Source: Diplolepis rosae
Lineage: Eukaryota > Arthropoda > Insecta > Hymenoptera > Diplolepididae
DNA length: 64,000 nucleotides
Assembly (NCBI GenBank): GCA_030998225.1
Contig: JAPYXD010000727.1
Location: 4,278,001-4,342,000, forward strand
Direction: 5' to 3'
Shown: positions 23,441 through 34,862 of the stretch, in pieces
Layout of the letters: the number at the start of each line of letters is the position of its first letter
How positions within the stretch are numbered: the first letter of the stretch is position 1
The notes under the pieces: generated by a model
Database searches by the model: none
Told to the model about the DNA's origin: nothing
What the model saw: the letters and a program-made list of their open reading frames with translations, nothing else
Program-made: the position numbers and the translations under genes

Positions 23441-24546
23441 TGGGCTACGAAGGGAGGACTCAAGTTACAATATTCCACCCACTGGACTCTATCATAACTA
23501 ACTTACTTTCAACCAAGGGTAATTACAATGAACTTTGAATCTTTTATATTGTTGCCATTTCCATAGTGCTTACTTACTGACTATTTTATATCTATAAATA
23601 TATTTCATATAATTAAACCCTTCCTATTTACTGACTTATTCCCCATCCCTTAGTGAGGATCCTTCTGATCCCGACATAAAAGGAGGAAATCTTTTAAGAA
23701 GAGAAGTGTTGCGCTTCTGACGTAACAGTTTAGTTGATGGAAATTAAAAAAAAAAAAATTTCATTTATTGCAATCAAAATTGACATTATTTAAAAATACA
23801 ATTACAAATTAAATAAGGATACTTACTTATTTTTACTGACTTACCAAATAATCTGGATGACTGAAAGTTGTATCACAATTCTAGATTGATTAATGGTTTA
23901 CAAACACGTGACTGGATCTAGTCGATTCCTGTTAATAGGCTCGAATGCGTTTGAGTACTTCGGATTATGAGCTAATTGGATAAGCAGTATTAATACGGAC
24001 CGAGGGCAAAGTCCTCATTAGATTCACTCAATATTGCATCGCAATATTCAGTGTTTCGAGACCACGTATACACATTATGTGTACACGTGGCCGTTCAACT
24101 TCTATATCTCATCCAGGACTTCCTAGCGAGATCACAATATCAGGATAGGTACATCGTATAAATTGTGTATTCTCTCGCACGTGACTGGAAGTAAATTCGA
24201 AAACGTGGATTTACTTCGTTACTAGTGAACAATATTAATGAATAATTCCAGAAATTCCAGTTACAGAAGAGAAATCTGCATTTATTTGATTAATTATTTA
24301 TTCCATAGATTCATATTTTATTGATAAAAAAGTAAAACTTTCTAACTTTAAAGCTTTTAACTACATCGACTATTTGAATCCCGATTAATTACATTTCAAG
24401 TTGTGTCTAACTTCCAGGTATTTAATTACAATTAAAAAGCCTTCAATTTGAAAGTATTCTAACTTGCACATTTTCGATTTAGAAACTTTTAAAATTAAGT
24501 CTTGGAGCGCAAAACATTCAGGATTTAAAGAGTGGCATTTATCAAA
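23441..24546. other. Intron stretch, no gene seen
   Basis: Mostly AT-rich sequence. It includes a hairpin (24062-24090) described separately and a GC-richer part around 23930-24130. Confidence 0.35.
24062..24090. promoter_or_regulatory. 29-bp palindrome CCACGT..ACGTGG
   Basis: Reads CCACGTATACACAT-T-ATGTGTACACGTGG in two halves, complementary except for one position. Both halves contain CACGTG-like E-box cores. It could be a protein-binding site or just the centre of an old foldback; there is no evidence for either function. Confidence 0.3.
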
Positions 24547-24925
24547 CCCAAGTGGAAATTTACAACCGACTTGGTACCGCGCCAGTACCACAGAAGGATT
24601 TGCAGTACTGGCGCGGTACTGGCATAAGCACGACCTACCACCGGCGCGGCTCCGAAGGATAACTTGACTGGAAGTTGTCCATCGGTACTGGCGCGGTACT
24701 GGACAACGGTACCATGCCAGCACTGAAATCTGTACTAGTTCAGTACTGGTATTACTGGTTGTTAGCCGACACTTGGTCTCAGGACTGGAGCTCTACTATG
24801 CCAGTACCGTGCCAACCCTCGGCCCGCGTACCAACTGTACAGTACAGGCATTGTTCCTTGTTTACAACTGGCGCGGTACTCTGCAGTTTGTAAATACTGA
24901 CATGAATCTGACTTTTCCACCTAGG
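24547..24925. mobile_element. Foldback element with CAGTACTGGCGCGGTACTGG repeats
   Basis: The inverted ends CCCAAGTGGAAA / TTTCCACCTAGGA enclose a GC-rich core with several palindromic units GGTACTGGCGCGGTACTGG and AGTACTGG. The same terminal motif and the same AGTACT-type repeats occur in the element at 49029-50468. The open frames across it are repeat translations, not genes. Confidence 0.6.
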
Positions 24926-26420
24926 AAGACAAAAAATATAATAATAAAACAAAAGAGCTATGTCAAATATGGAATACTCTATTTACCGTTTGCTCGTGAA
25001 AAATCAGCCTTTTAACAGGTGATGAAGTTTCCGACTTTTTACGCACCTCGCAGACTAATTTCGTTATTAGATAATAAATTTCCTCGAATGAGATTTAAAT
25101 TATTAGGGGTAGTTAAAAGTTCGCTCTTTTTCTACAGCGGCGATAACGAAGGGATTATAAACAGTTGAAAGGAAGAGCGCTAAAGAAGTAAACTTTTCAT
25201 TCGTCTGTGGGGAAACAAACTACAATGAACTTTGAAAGGAGGGTCGAAGAGTCGCCAACGACCTATAATCTTCGGTCGTAAAGACTTTGCCTTGTGGTAT
25301 GGCAAAGATTACGATGGTGTCGATAATGATAAAACTGTGAACGTAAAAGATAAACTAAGCCACAAAAGAGTGTATTACCGTGTTGAGTGGAGAATAAAAG
25401 ATTCATAGATATATATCAGGATTATTTATTACTTTATTTGATCAGCTCTTCAAAACAGATATTCAAACATTTGGTTTGACTCTATTAATACATATAATAC
25501 AGAAATTTTAATATCGTACAGTGTATAAAAATTTGCTGTTTACGTGTATATGAAATTTATATGAGAAACATGAAGAAGGAAAAATGCCTTGTATTGTATT
25601 TTAGTGTAATGTCTTTCTGTAAGAGGTATTTACATTTTTATCATCATCGCTAAAAATTCAGTTTCCCTAAATTGTAAAAACTGAACGAAATTGTAGTCTG
25701 CATGAGATAACACTAAAGTACGTTTAATGAGAAACTAGAGTTAGCGCACGTGTAGCAGAAATATCTCCATAATGCGTTGCAAAAGTGGATGTGATGTGAA
25801 AAGTTTTAGAAATAGCGCCATTCCTTTTTCCATGACTGAAAGAGGAGAGATCCTTGTTGAAACAACACGAATAGTGCCACTCAAATGTAATATCCTTGCC
25901 TATAAACTTACTTGAAACCTTAAGGTTCTATGAAAACAAAACCACGATTCTGCTTTTATGAAAGATAGTATACTGTTAGAAATGTTCGGATATTTTCAAA
26001 ATTTTTATGTTACAAAGGTAACGTAAAATTTGACGATATTTATTATGTTTTTGAGTAAAGGTATCTTAAAGATTGCGGAAAATGTACTGAATTTTCTGAA
26101 ATTTGTCTTAATATTATGAAATTCAACTGAGTTTTAATAGAATGTTTCTTAAAACTACCAAATTGTAACAGAATTTTTAAAAAATTTATAATAAAATTAC
26201 GAAACTATTACCAAATTTTAAGTTAGATGTAACTGCATAAAATTTCAGTTACCCAAAACGTTAAATTATTCCTGTTACAAGTTTCAGAATTTCCATATAC
26301 AAGTATCAGAATATTCAACACTTTGCAACTGAAAATTCAGAAATTGCTTTTTAAATTTACTAAAAAGTAACTGAATTTTCTGAAATTTTATCTTAATTTT
26401 ACAAAACTGTAACTGAATAA
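24926..26420. other. Intron stretch, no gene seen
   Basis: From about 25970 there are imperfect direct repeats around GTAACTGAATTTTCTGAAAT (26085 and 26367). No gene or element ends were identified. Confidence 0.35.
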
Positions 26421-26424
26421 AACT

Positions 26425-26788
26425 CTGCCGTCCAAAATAAAAGAACCGTTAACTGCATTTCGATTGAAACTGAGAAAAAGGCCAAAAACTTATTTTATCA
26501 AAAAACGTCCATTTTTGTAAAGCAGCTCACGTCCTGAAATATTTCTCACGAAAAAGCTCCCCTAAATCTTTAACTGTGACGTTTTCACAAGCGTTTCCAA
26601 AATTTGTGTTAATTAACGTTTTCTTCTCGAATATGATTTTTAATTCAGTTAGTCTTTTCGTTCTTTGCATTGCTGTAGTAAAAAACTAATGCGCAGATAA
26701 ATCCAGAATTTCTTCAAGATTCTAATGATATAAAAAACTCATTTTTGTCAAAAATGTCAGTTAACAATTCTCTTACTTTGGACAGCAG
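26425..26788. mobile_element. 364-bp MITE with CTGCYGTCCAAA ends
   Basis: The ends CTGC(C/T)GTCCAAA(A/G)TAA(A/G)AGAA are inverted over about 31 bp. They are flanked by the exact 4-bp direct repeat AACT (26421-26424, 26789-26792). The inside is non-coding. The superfamily was not assigned. Confidence 0.75.
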
Positions 26789-26865
26789 AACTTCAGTCAC
26801 GTGTTTCGGGAAATCACCGTAGAAATTTCTGGCAATGTACCTATACATACCTTTATATTTATAAT

Positions 26866-27190
26866 TTTACTTTCTTAATTCAAGTAATCCAAACCCGAAA
26901 ATAAATCTGAATTCAAATTACAAATAACTGGTTTATTTTGTACAATCAAACATACCTATACTTAACTAAAAAACGAAACAAAAACAATAAAAACAAAAAA
27001 AGCAAGGTAAGAAAGGAGGAAAGATAGGAAGACAACTTCCAAATCCCCTGGCTTATCTCATTTTTTTGTTTTGTTTTTTAGTTGAGTATAGGTATGTTTG
27101 ATTGTCTAAGCTGAACCAGTTTTTTGTAATTTGAATTCAGATTTATTGTCAGGTTTGGGTTACTTTGACTTAAGGAACTTCTTAGACATT
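26866..27190. repeat. Inverted repeat, ~115-bp arms
   Basis: The arms share TAAATCTGAATTCAAATTAC, AAACATACCTATACT and AACTAAAAAAC, and are separated by a purine-rich spacer of about 85 bp (27000-27060). It is probably a worn foldback MITE; no target duplication is clear. Confidence 0.75.
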
Positions 27191-29093
27191 AAAAGCTTTT
27201 TAAATTTTTATTCTTTTTACATCCTATTACATAAATTGAGATTAAATATAAGAATATCAGAAGACGCAGAACAGAAAATAATTCTGTTGAAATTTAAAGC
27301 TTTATGCTGACGATATGAAAGTGTTTAAATATTGCGAATATGTAAAATTCAAAATTTTTAAATATAATATCGATCTATCAAATAATTCACTTTGACTGAC
27401 GTATTTCCTATCTCGTAGTTGAAAATTAAATATAAAACGAACCAGCGATGTAAATTTTTGAAATTGCAGGAAATTGTAATATCGAGATAATCTTATCTAA
27501 ATTGGAGATTTCACAGAGTCTTCCTTGAAATCGATTCAAGCTCAAATTTGATCAGGTTTAGAATCGAAATTTCCTCGCTCTGCTAAGCACAACGTAGTCG
27601 TTGCAGGTCATTGAAATTTCTGTACCATTTTCCACATAAATTATTTTTACCACCAGCTTTTGTGGGGAAGTTAAAGAGAGTTTTTTCATCAGGATAAAAA
27701 CATAGAAGATTGAAGGGCACAAATTTGAAGCATTGAGATTTTAATTGATTGACTCTTAATTCCAATTGTTTTCAGTTACAAAAAACTTCAATTTTGCTTT
27801 TCTTTTGATGTTATAAGCAGTTCCTTGAATTTTCTATAATTTTTAAATATATCATGTTCAGTTTTTGTGTATTATACCTTTAGTTTTAGAATTCCTTTTT
27901 TGTTTCAAAAGACATTTCAATAAAGTAACCAAATTTGAAGTTCAAAAGAGAATTTGAAAATATTACTTTAGCAGAAGAGAATCAAGAGAGATGAAATGTA
28001 TGAAGTATAAATCTCGGTTTCATCAGGACAAAGCAGGATAAAGATGCGATGGAGATCAAATCTACCTCTGTTGACAGCAATGACGTACACTCACTCTTTT
28101 ACCTCAAAGCCTTCTTTGGTCTTTTTTTCTCACTTGTGAAAAGATGAAAGTTTCAATCATGACTCTTAGGAGTTTCTTATTCCTTCACTACAATTTAAGC
28201 ATCAAATGGCTTTGAATAGTTCAACTCGTCCACAGGTTTATAAAATCAAATGTTCCTTGACTGACTGTGAGATTTGTAATATTATTTAAGGAAATAGTCT
28301 TTAATTTTCTTGATAATCTTATCAAATTAGTTGATTTATTACGTATGCATATATATGATATAAAAATGAATCACTTTTAATTCACATACAAATATTTTGT
28401 TCAGTCTACTCAGTTAATTGTTTTGTATTCTTTACAATATTAAACTTTAGGTTTCAACAAAGTCTATACTAATTAAATATCGACTGTGATCTTAAAATAC
28501 AATCTCTGTCGAGTGACCAATAAAAACTTTTTGATGTTTATGTATTGTAATGAGCTAAAATTGACGTATTTTGTATTTTTATAGAGGTAATTTCGAATCA
28601 TTATATCTACCGATAAATAACTTTCGACCTCGTTAAATGGAGTTAAATACGAAGAAAGTATCAAAAGTTCAGCAGTCTGGGCAGTTTTACGAGACAAGCA
28701 GTGCACAGAAGGGATTGAGAGGGCCATCAACTTAATTTATGAAGCATGAAAAAGCTCCTATGAGAAATTTTGTGTTTTGACTTGGCCATAAGATTCTTAC
28801 TTGGCATTGCGCCTTGTGTGTCGAAGAAAGGCGGGATTTAAGATTAAGAAGCTGCTAGAATTATACATCACTTTCTTTAACAGATATGCTCGATTCGTTT
28901 TATTGACTTATAATAAATAACTGATAATTAAATTCAGATTCAATTTTCTTGAAAAATTCTATCACTATTCTATGAATTGTTAAAATATTCATCTCTTGAT
29001 AGAGGTGGTGATTTATTAAATTTTTATTTTTCTTGGTGTGAATGAATATAATTCAATACATTTTCGATAAGTGTGTAGCTGTTTCTCTTCAAA
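27191..29093. other. Intron stretch, no gene seen
   Basis: AT-rich. The minus-strand frames at 27583-27765 and 28473-28730 have no motif that I recognise and no supporting splice sites. Confidence 0.35.
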
Positions 29094-29095
29094 TA

Positions 29096-30146
29096 TTAGG
29101 TATACAACTTTACTTCCGCCGTTTTTCGATAGATGGCTGCAGCGGTAAGTCAACGTAACCTCAGCACCACATTAGTGAATTTGTGTTTGCATCATAAATT
29201 TGTTGTCGATCGAAGATGTCAGTTTTTGAGCCAAATTCTCGTAATTTGCGGGAAGTTTTGATTTTCTGCTTTCATTTGAAGAAAACTACGGCTGAGGCTC
29301 ATCGAATGCTCTCAAGTACTTACGGCGAGACTGCTCTTAGTGAAAGATCGTGTGGTGAGTGGTTTCAACGCTTCAAGAGCGGTGATTTTGATGTCGAGGA
29401 CCGGCATGGCGGTGGAAAAGAGAAAATTTTCGAAGATTCCGAATAGGAGGCATTACTTGCCGAAGACTCGTGCCAAATGCAAGAAGAATTGGCAGAATCA
29501 TTATGGAAGTGACTCAACAAGCCATTTCGAAACGCTTCAAAGTCATGCCCGCGAAAAAAAAGTTGATCTTGTTAGATCTGGTTAGATCAAATTCCCAGAT
29601 CTAACCAGATCTTGATTTTGTCGAGATCTACAGCAGATCTAATCAGATCTACAGCAGATCTGATCAGATCTAAAGTAGATCTGGTCATATTTTAAGTAGA
29701 TTTGGTCAGATCTGAAGTTGATGTAGTCAGATCTGAAGTAGATCTGGTCAGATCTCGACAAAATCAAAATCTGGTTAGATGTGGGAAATAGATCTAACCA
29801 GATCTAACAAGATCAACTTTTTTTTTCGCGGGTGGGAATGATTCAGAAGGAAGGAAATTGAGTTCCGTATGAGTTGAAGCCGAGAGATGTTGAACGGCGT
29901 TTCTTTGCTTGTGAACAGCTACTTCAAAGAGAGAATCGGAAGGGGTTTTCACATCGCATTGTGACCGGCGACGAAAGATGGAACCACTTCGGTAATCCTA
30001 AGCGCAGAAAATCATGGGAAATGCCCGGACATGTCTCCACATTGACGGCCAGACCGAAAATTCACGGTATCAAAGTTATGCTCTGCATTTGATCGGACCA
30101 GCTCGGTGTGGTGTATTATAAGTTGTTGCAACCGAGTGAAACCATC
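29096..30146 (+). mobile_element. mellifera-like mariner relic, split by a foldback and truncated
   Basis: The left end TTAGGTATACAACTTTACTT follows TA and resembles mellifera-subfamily mariner ends. The transposase remnant reads RNLREVLIFCFHLKKTTAEA, then an EWFQRFKSGDFDVED segment (29216-29446). In-frame stops follow. After the 285-bp insertion come ELKPRDVERRFFACEQLL, HRIVTGDERWNHFGNPKR and a GIKVMLCI region (29874-30092), with D in TGDE being the first catalytic residue. The reading ends at about VVYYKLLQPSET, where homology stops and other sequence begins, so the C-terminal third is lost. Dead copy. Confidence 0.88.
29548..29832. mobile_element. 285-bp foldback insertion with ~15 AGATCT sites
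   Basis: It begins CCCGCGAAAAAAAAGTTGAT and ends with the exact complement. The core is a chain of CAGATCTGGT / CAGATCTAAC units, with AGATCT about fifteen times, and the whole folds on itself. It interrupts the mariner codons in AAAGTCATGGGAATG and is flanked by TG (29546-29547, 29833-29834), so the empty site can be read directly. A 2-bp duplication other than TA is unusual. Confidence 0.85.
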
Positions 30147-31482
30147 AGGCTGCACGGAGAAAAACGGAATTTCGAAGTTAGAGGTTCAAAATTTAAAGAG
30201 TCAGACCGACCCTCTAGATTATCAAATAGTCGTTCCATAATTTTATGGACATAATCAGGGAGACTCGATTACCACCGAGAAACAGTCACACTATCCAAGA
30301 TAATCAAATCGATCCTCTGGAATGTTCAAGTTGAATATTTTGTTTTAAATCATTTCGACCATCCGCAGAAGGTCAGGTGCACTATCAGAGATAATCGCTA
30401 CCTTATGATATTTTTCATATATTACTTGCTTTAAATGGAATTCAAAAAACAAGTTTGTGAATTAGAAGTTTAATAGTCGAAACTTTTAGGGAATTGATGA
30501 ATGAACTTTTAAAAGCTTTAATAATTTTTAATGAAAGTGTAAAAACTGTTAGATTTTCTTTTCTTGTGAACTCCAAGTTTTTAAGTATTCATAGAGAATC
30601 ATCAGAATAAAAAATATAGAAATGAGATAATTAAAAATATTGAAAATTAAAAAAAGAGGATTGGAAATCGATGACTTGGGTGTTTTAATAATTGAAATAG
30701 AGTAATGTAAAGTTAATAACAGTTGAATGAAGTTCCGTGAGACGATGGTCAATTCATGAACATACAGGTACAATACCTGAGTATTGGAATGGTCTACTCT
30801 TGCGGTGGCTTCGATCACATGCCTTTTACTTCGTGTGTTAACCACAAACCATAAAGCGTTCGAGCGACTGCTGCAACTATATGATTCAACATATATATAT
30901 GTCCGGTTTGAACTAAACTACGTTTATCGCTTTGCGGTGCAAGACTCAACCTAAAAGTTAAAGCCACTTCGTGAGAATAGTAGTGCTAGTGATATTGGTT
31001 AAACAGTCTTCTAATCCCTTTTAATGTACTTGATTCTAGACATCATTTGAGTATTAGATGGCCTGACCACATTCAAATCTAACTTCACACTCAAGTTAAA
31101 CTTGACATTCTCATCTTTCCATTCTATCAAAAAGCTTCTCGAATCTGTTTTTAATTAAAAAATCATACTCATAATTGTTACAACTTTATGAAATTTAATT
31201 AAAAATTGTTTTTTTTTCTTTTTTCCGATAAAAAGAATGTTTTTGTTTGACGCAACAGATCCTTCGGATGTATCAGAATCACTGTGCCATGTGACAAATC
31301 GAAACAAGCTTTGTTATGTAGAATCCGACAAGACGAGATATTCTCTAGTATCGACCAATGAATTATCTTGTACAGACAGATGCCGGATGATCATTGTTCA
31401 CTACTCATCGCCATCCGTCCATTGTACTGTCATCAGAGGCGGTTCTAGAACCTAGTTCTAGGAATGGATAACTGAATAATCA
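30147..31482. other. Intron stretch, no gene seen
   Basis: It starts with CACGGAGAAAAACGG, a motif common at ends of insect MITEs, but no partner was found. The plus-strand frame 31237-31455 is Cys-containing and follows a strong pyrimidine tract, yet matches nothing I know. The part 30780-30990 is slightly GC-richer. Confidence 0.35.
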
Positions 31483-32908
31483 TTAAGGGGCACAACTAGT
31501 TTGACCGCCTGAAAAACAGGTGATTTTTGTGAATTTAAAAAAAAAATATTGCATCGAATGTTTTGAAATTTTGCAGATATATTTGTGCATACTACTACTG
31601 GCAAAATCTATGGTGAATTTTGTTATAAAATTAAAAATCTTTATTTATTGATCGAAATTAATTTCATCCACTTCAAAGTAATCCCCTCCCGATATAATGC
31701 ACTTATGCCAACGTTTTTCCAATCGTCGAAACACTTGTTAAATTCGATTTCCGGGAATTGCCTTCAAAGCCTTCTTCGATTCGGCTTGTATCTCTTCAAT
31801 CGTGTCAAAACGGTGTCCACGGAGTGGTCTTTTGAGTTTGGGGAATAGCCAGAAGTCACACGGAGCCAAACCAGGCGAATATGGTAGTTGTGGAACGATA
31901 GGCGTTGAGTTTTTGGCGAAATGGTCACGAAGAACGGGTGCAGTGTGAAACGACGCATGACCGTGATGCAAAAACCACGAGTTGTCTGCCCAAAATATCT
32001 TTTGAAACGATATTGAGTGATCCTCTTGAAATGCCAATAGTGTTAACAAGGTCTCTAGATGTCAATCGACAATTTATGTGCACTAATTCTTTGATTTGAT
32101 TGACGTGTTGGTCGTCAGTTGATGTTGATGGTCGTCCGGGGCGTTCCAAGTCATCAACTCGTTCTCTGCCTTCTTTGAAGTCTTTGTACGACTTATAAAC
32201 ATTTTTCTGCGACACAGTTAAATCACCGAAGGCCTACTGCAACATTCTGAACGTTTCCGCGACTTAAATTTCATTCCGCAAACAAAATTTAATAGCACTT
32301 CTTTGCTCAACAAATTCAGTCATTGTAAAAATGGAAAAAATCACTTTTAGTCGTTTAGAAAACACAAGCGTAACTATGTAACAAATGATGACATTGGCAT
32401 GAAATTTGGCACAGATGTCAGTAACAGTAGGACGAACATCAAAATAAAAGAGTTTGACAGAAGCGGTTAGCCCGCGAAATTTAAATTAAAAATTCACCTT
32501 AGTTTTTGCCCAGAGTATTAAATAATGAATACACAGTAATTTTTTCAAATGAAAATAATATTATTAAAATGTTTCTCAAAAATCTGATGGTTTTTGGCGT
32601 GGCAAAATTATACTTTTCATCCAATCATAAAACTAGAGGGTCATTGTATGGAAAAACAAATACACAATAAGCTAAAAAAAGACAGCTGCAGCAAATTTGA
32701 GAAATGTAGTTTTGAGAAAAACGCGTTTCAAGATAAAAGTACTGATTTCATTGTTATACATTTTTAAGTATCATACCTAGAGCTAATCTGCTATTCCAGG
32801 CCCATACAATTCACCTTCCTCTTCTTCGAAAAGCGCCTGCTGACCTGTTACAAAAATTTTAAAAAAAAATAGAAATTTTCAAAATTTCAAACTAGTTGTG
32901 CCCCTTAA
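31483..32908. mobile_element. 1.4-kb TTAA element, GGGGCACAACTAGTTTGA ends, host of a nested mariner
   Basis: TTAA (31483-31486, 32905-32908) brackets the perfect inverted ends GGGGCACAACTAGTTTGA. The deleted mariner copy 2 occupies most of the middle. Without it the element would be about 500 bp. No transposase of its own. Confidence 0.88.
31595..32515 (-). mobile_element. Internally deleted mariner, copy 2
   Basis: TA (31593-31594, 32516-32517) flanks ends CT(A/C)(C/T).GGCAAAA. The minus strand retains [20 protein letters not shown] and [12 protein letters not shown], up to SKDILGR, then jumps to the HHGHASFHTA region. The C-terminal [20 protein letters not shown] and [16 protein letters not shown] are present. 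The junction is the same as in copies 1 and 3, so the first catalytic Asp region is missing. It lies in the TTAA element 31483-32908. Confidence 0.9.
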
Positions 32909-33699
32909 CTCCCTACTTCCCCATCTTTTCTTGCCTACTCGAGCATTTTAATTTCAACAATTTTTCATTAAAAAATCACAAATTATTTATTTATCTGATA
33001 GTTCAACGTCATTTTTTACGTGGTATAAAATGTAAATTTAAGTTCTATATAATAATATTGCAAAGGGCAGCGGGACAAAGGCTCTTTGAACTAGGATTCA
33101 AAATTCATGCATTCCAACTTGGGACCAATCGCGTAAATAGCATATGGCAATGAATTATGCAGCTTGTCATATCGCAGCAAGCTACTCATCAAACATAGAC
33201 GAGCTTGCATACTCGGGAGAGGCGAAAGACCTTGTTTGCATTTTCCTGAAAATTTACCAAGCGACTGAACGAACCGTACACAATTGATAGACCAAATTAA
33301 TCTACAGGTAACATCGATTTTGAAAATCATAATTATCGCTTAGCAGCAATCAACACCATGTGCAAGCAATGAGTCAAAATACAAAATACATAGCAACACA
33401 TAAATCAAATCCAGTTTTTTTACGACTCTTATACAATCGAAACATACATTTGTTCAATTCTATAACTCAAACTCAAGGAAATTGGATGGTTTTAAAAGTA
33501 TTAATATAAAAAAGCATGTATTTTTTCTACATCATTTCTGTACTACGAAACATATTAGAAAAAGTCAAAAAACTGCTTTGGCTATTTTCAAATTTTTGTT
33601 TTTTATTGAGTGACTCGTAAGATGCAAATAGAATTCCAAGTAATTTTTGAAACGGGTAACTCATATTCTTATACTGAATAAAATTTGTAAAAAAACTAC
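32909..33699. other. Intron stretch, no gene seen
   Basis: AT-rich; the part 33060-33260 is GC-richer with open frames on both strands (32896-33153 plus, 33091-33330 minus), neither recognisable. Confidence 0.35.
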
Positions 33700-34338
33700 C
33701 TATTGAAATAGAGGCCTCAGGCAAAAATAGATAATTTTGCTTTCAAGAATAGCAATATTATTATTGAAGGGATCATTTAGAAGAGCCAAGATTATTTTCC
33801 AATAAGAAAATTTGGAACCGAAAAATAATTTTATTTTTGCCCGAACTTTTTTTTATCGCTTCTAGACAAATTTTTAAGAATTATGCAATTCTAATAAATC
33901 ACGGATCATTTTTTTAGGAAAAAGATTCTCTACAGCTTGACCGTTTTCACTTTTTAAAAATGAAGCAATTATTAACAATTTCAGAAATTTGTTTTAAAAA
34001 ATTTCGCTTTGGAAAAGAGTATTTTAATAGTTTCAACCATTAAAGAATTTATTTTCAAAAGTTGTATAGCGTCAAGTTATAGAGAATCTTTTTCCTGAAA
34101 AAATTATCCGTGATTTATAAAACTCGCATCATTTTTCAAAATTTTGCTCAGGATGCGAAAAAAAAAGTTTGGGCAAAAATAAAATTTATCAATAAAATTA
34201 TTTTTCTGTTTCAAATATTTTTATTGGAAAATAATTTTTCCCCTTTTAAATGATCTCTTTAATATCAATATTGCTATTCATGAAAGGAAAATTATCTATT
34301 TTTGTTTGAGGTCTAATTTTCGCGAGTGTACTACCTTA
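33700..34338. mobile_element. TTAA MITE, GGTAGTTC family, worn copy
   Basis: This is a homologue of 46226-46898. Both contain GGCAAAAATAGATAATTTTG at the left and an inverted CAAAATTATCTATTTTTG at the right, with long complementary halves. The right end GTACTACC-TTAA (34335-34338) is intact. The left end is degraded, so its start is approximate. The right TTAA is shared with the next element. Confidence 0.65.
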
Positions 34339-34862
34339 AGATTATGTATGACTTATCCGATTCTTACTTCACAGACAATTTTTTTTCGTTCTTCGCATTT
34401 CCACATTATTCAGGATATCAAGTTAAAACATTGAGTAATTAAGTGAAACGCAATGACGAACATTTATCTGGTCCTAAATTTTTACAATTATACAAAAAAA
34501 TGTTTTCAAAAATAAATTTGTTTTTAATTATAAACATTTAGGGGCAGATAAATGTTCCTTAGTGCCTTTAACCTAATTACTCAAAATGTCAACTCGATAT
34601 CTCAATTAAGACCGTGTGGTAGGGTTTGAGGTGACCAATTACATACGACTACTTTTAATAAAATAATAGTTTGAATAAACTTTCTGGAGGAGACAGCAAT
34701 GCAGAAAAATCTAACGCATTGATGTCTTCTCCGAAAAATTTGTTTCAATTATTATTTTATTGATAAAGTGGTCGTATGTAATTGGTGACCTTAATGTGGA
34801 AATGCGAAGGAAGCAAAAAATGTCGGTAAGGTAGAGATCGGATAAGTCGTACATGGCCTTAA
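34335..34862. mobile_element. TTAA element, GACTTATCCGAT ends, with an inner palindrome
   Basis: TTAA 34335-34338 and 34859-34862 brackets inverted ends with GTA(T/C)GACTTATCCGAT. Inside, GGTGACCAATTACATACGAC (34629-34649) and its complement (34770-34792) form a second palindrome near TTAA sites, suggesting one element inserted in another. Confidence 0.7.

Noticed and set aside
24385..25015. Several overlapping frames with RYW and YRC motifs
   Set aside because: They are translations of the AGTACTGG/GGCGCGGTACTGG repeats in different frames.
31237..31455. Cys-containing 72-codon frame after a strong pyrimidine tract
   Set aside because: No family recognised, no plausible donor, and it would not fit the Beat reading phase requirement; kept only as a remark.
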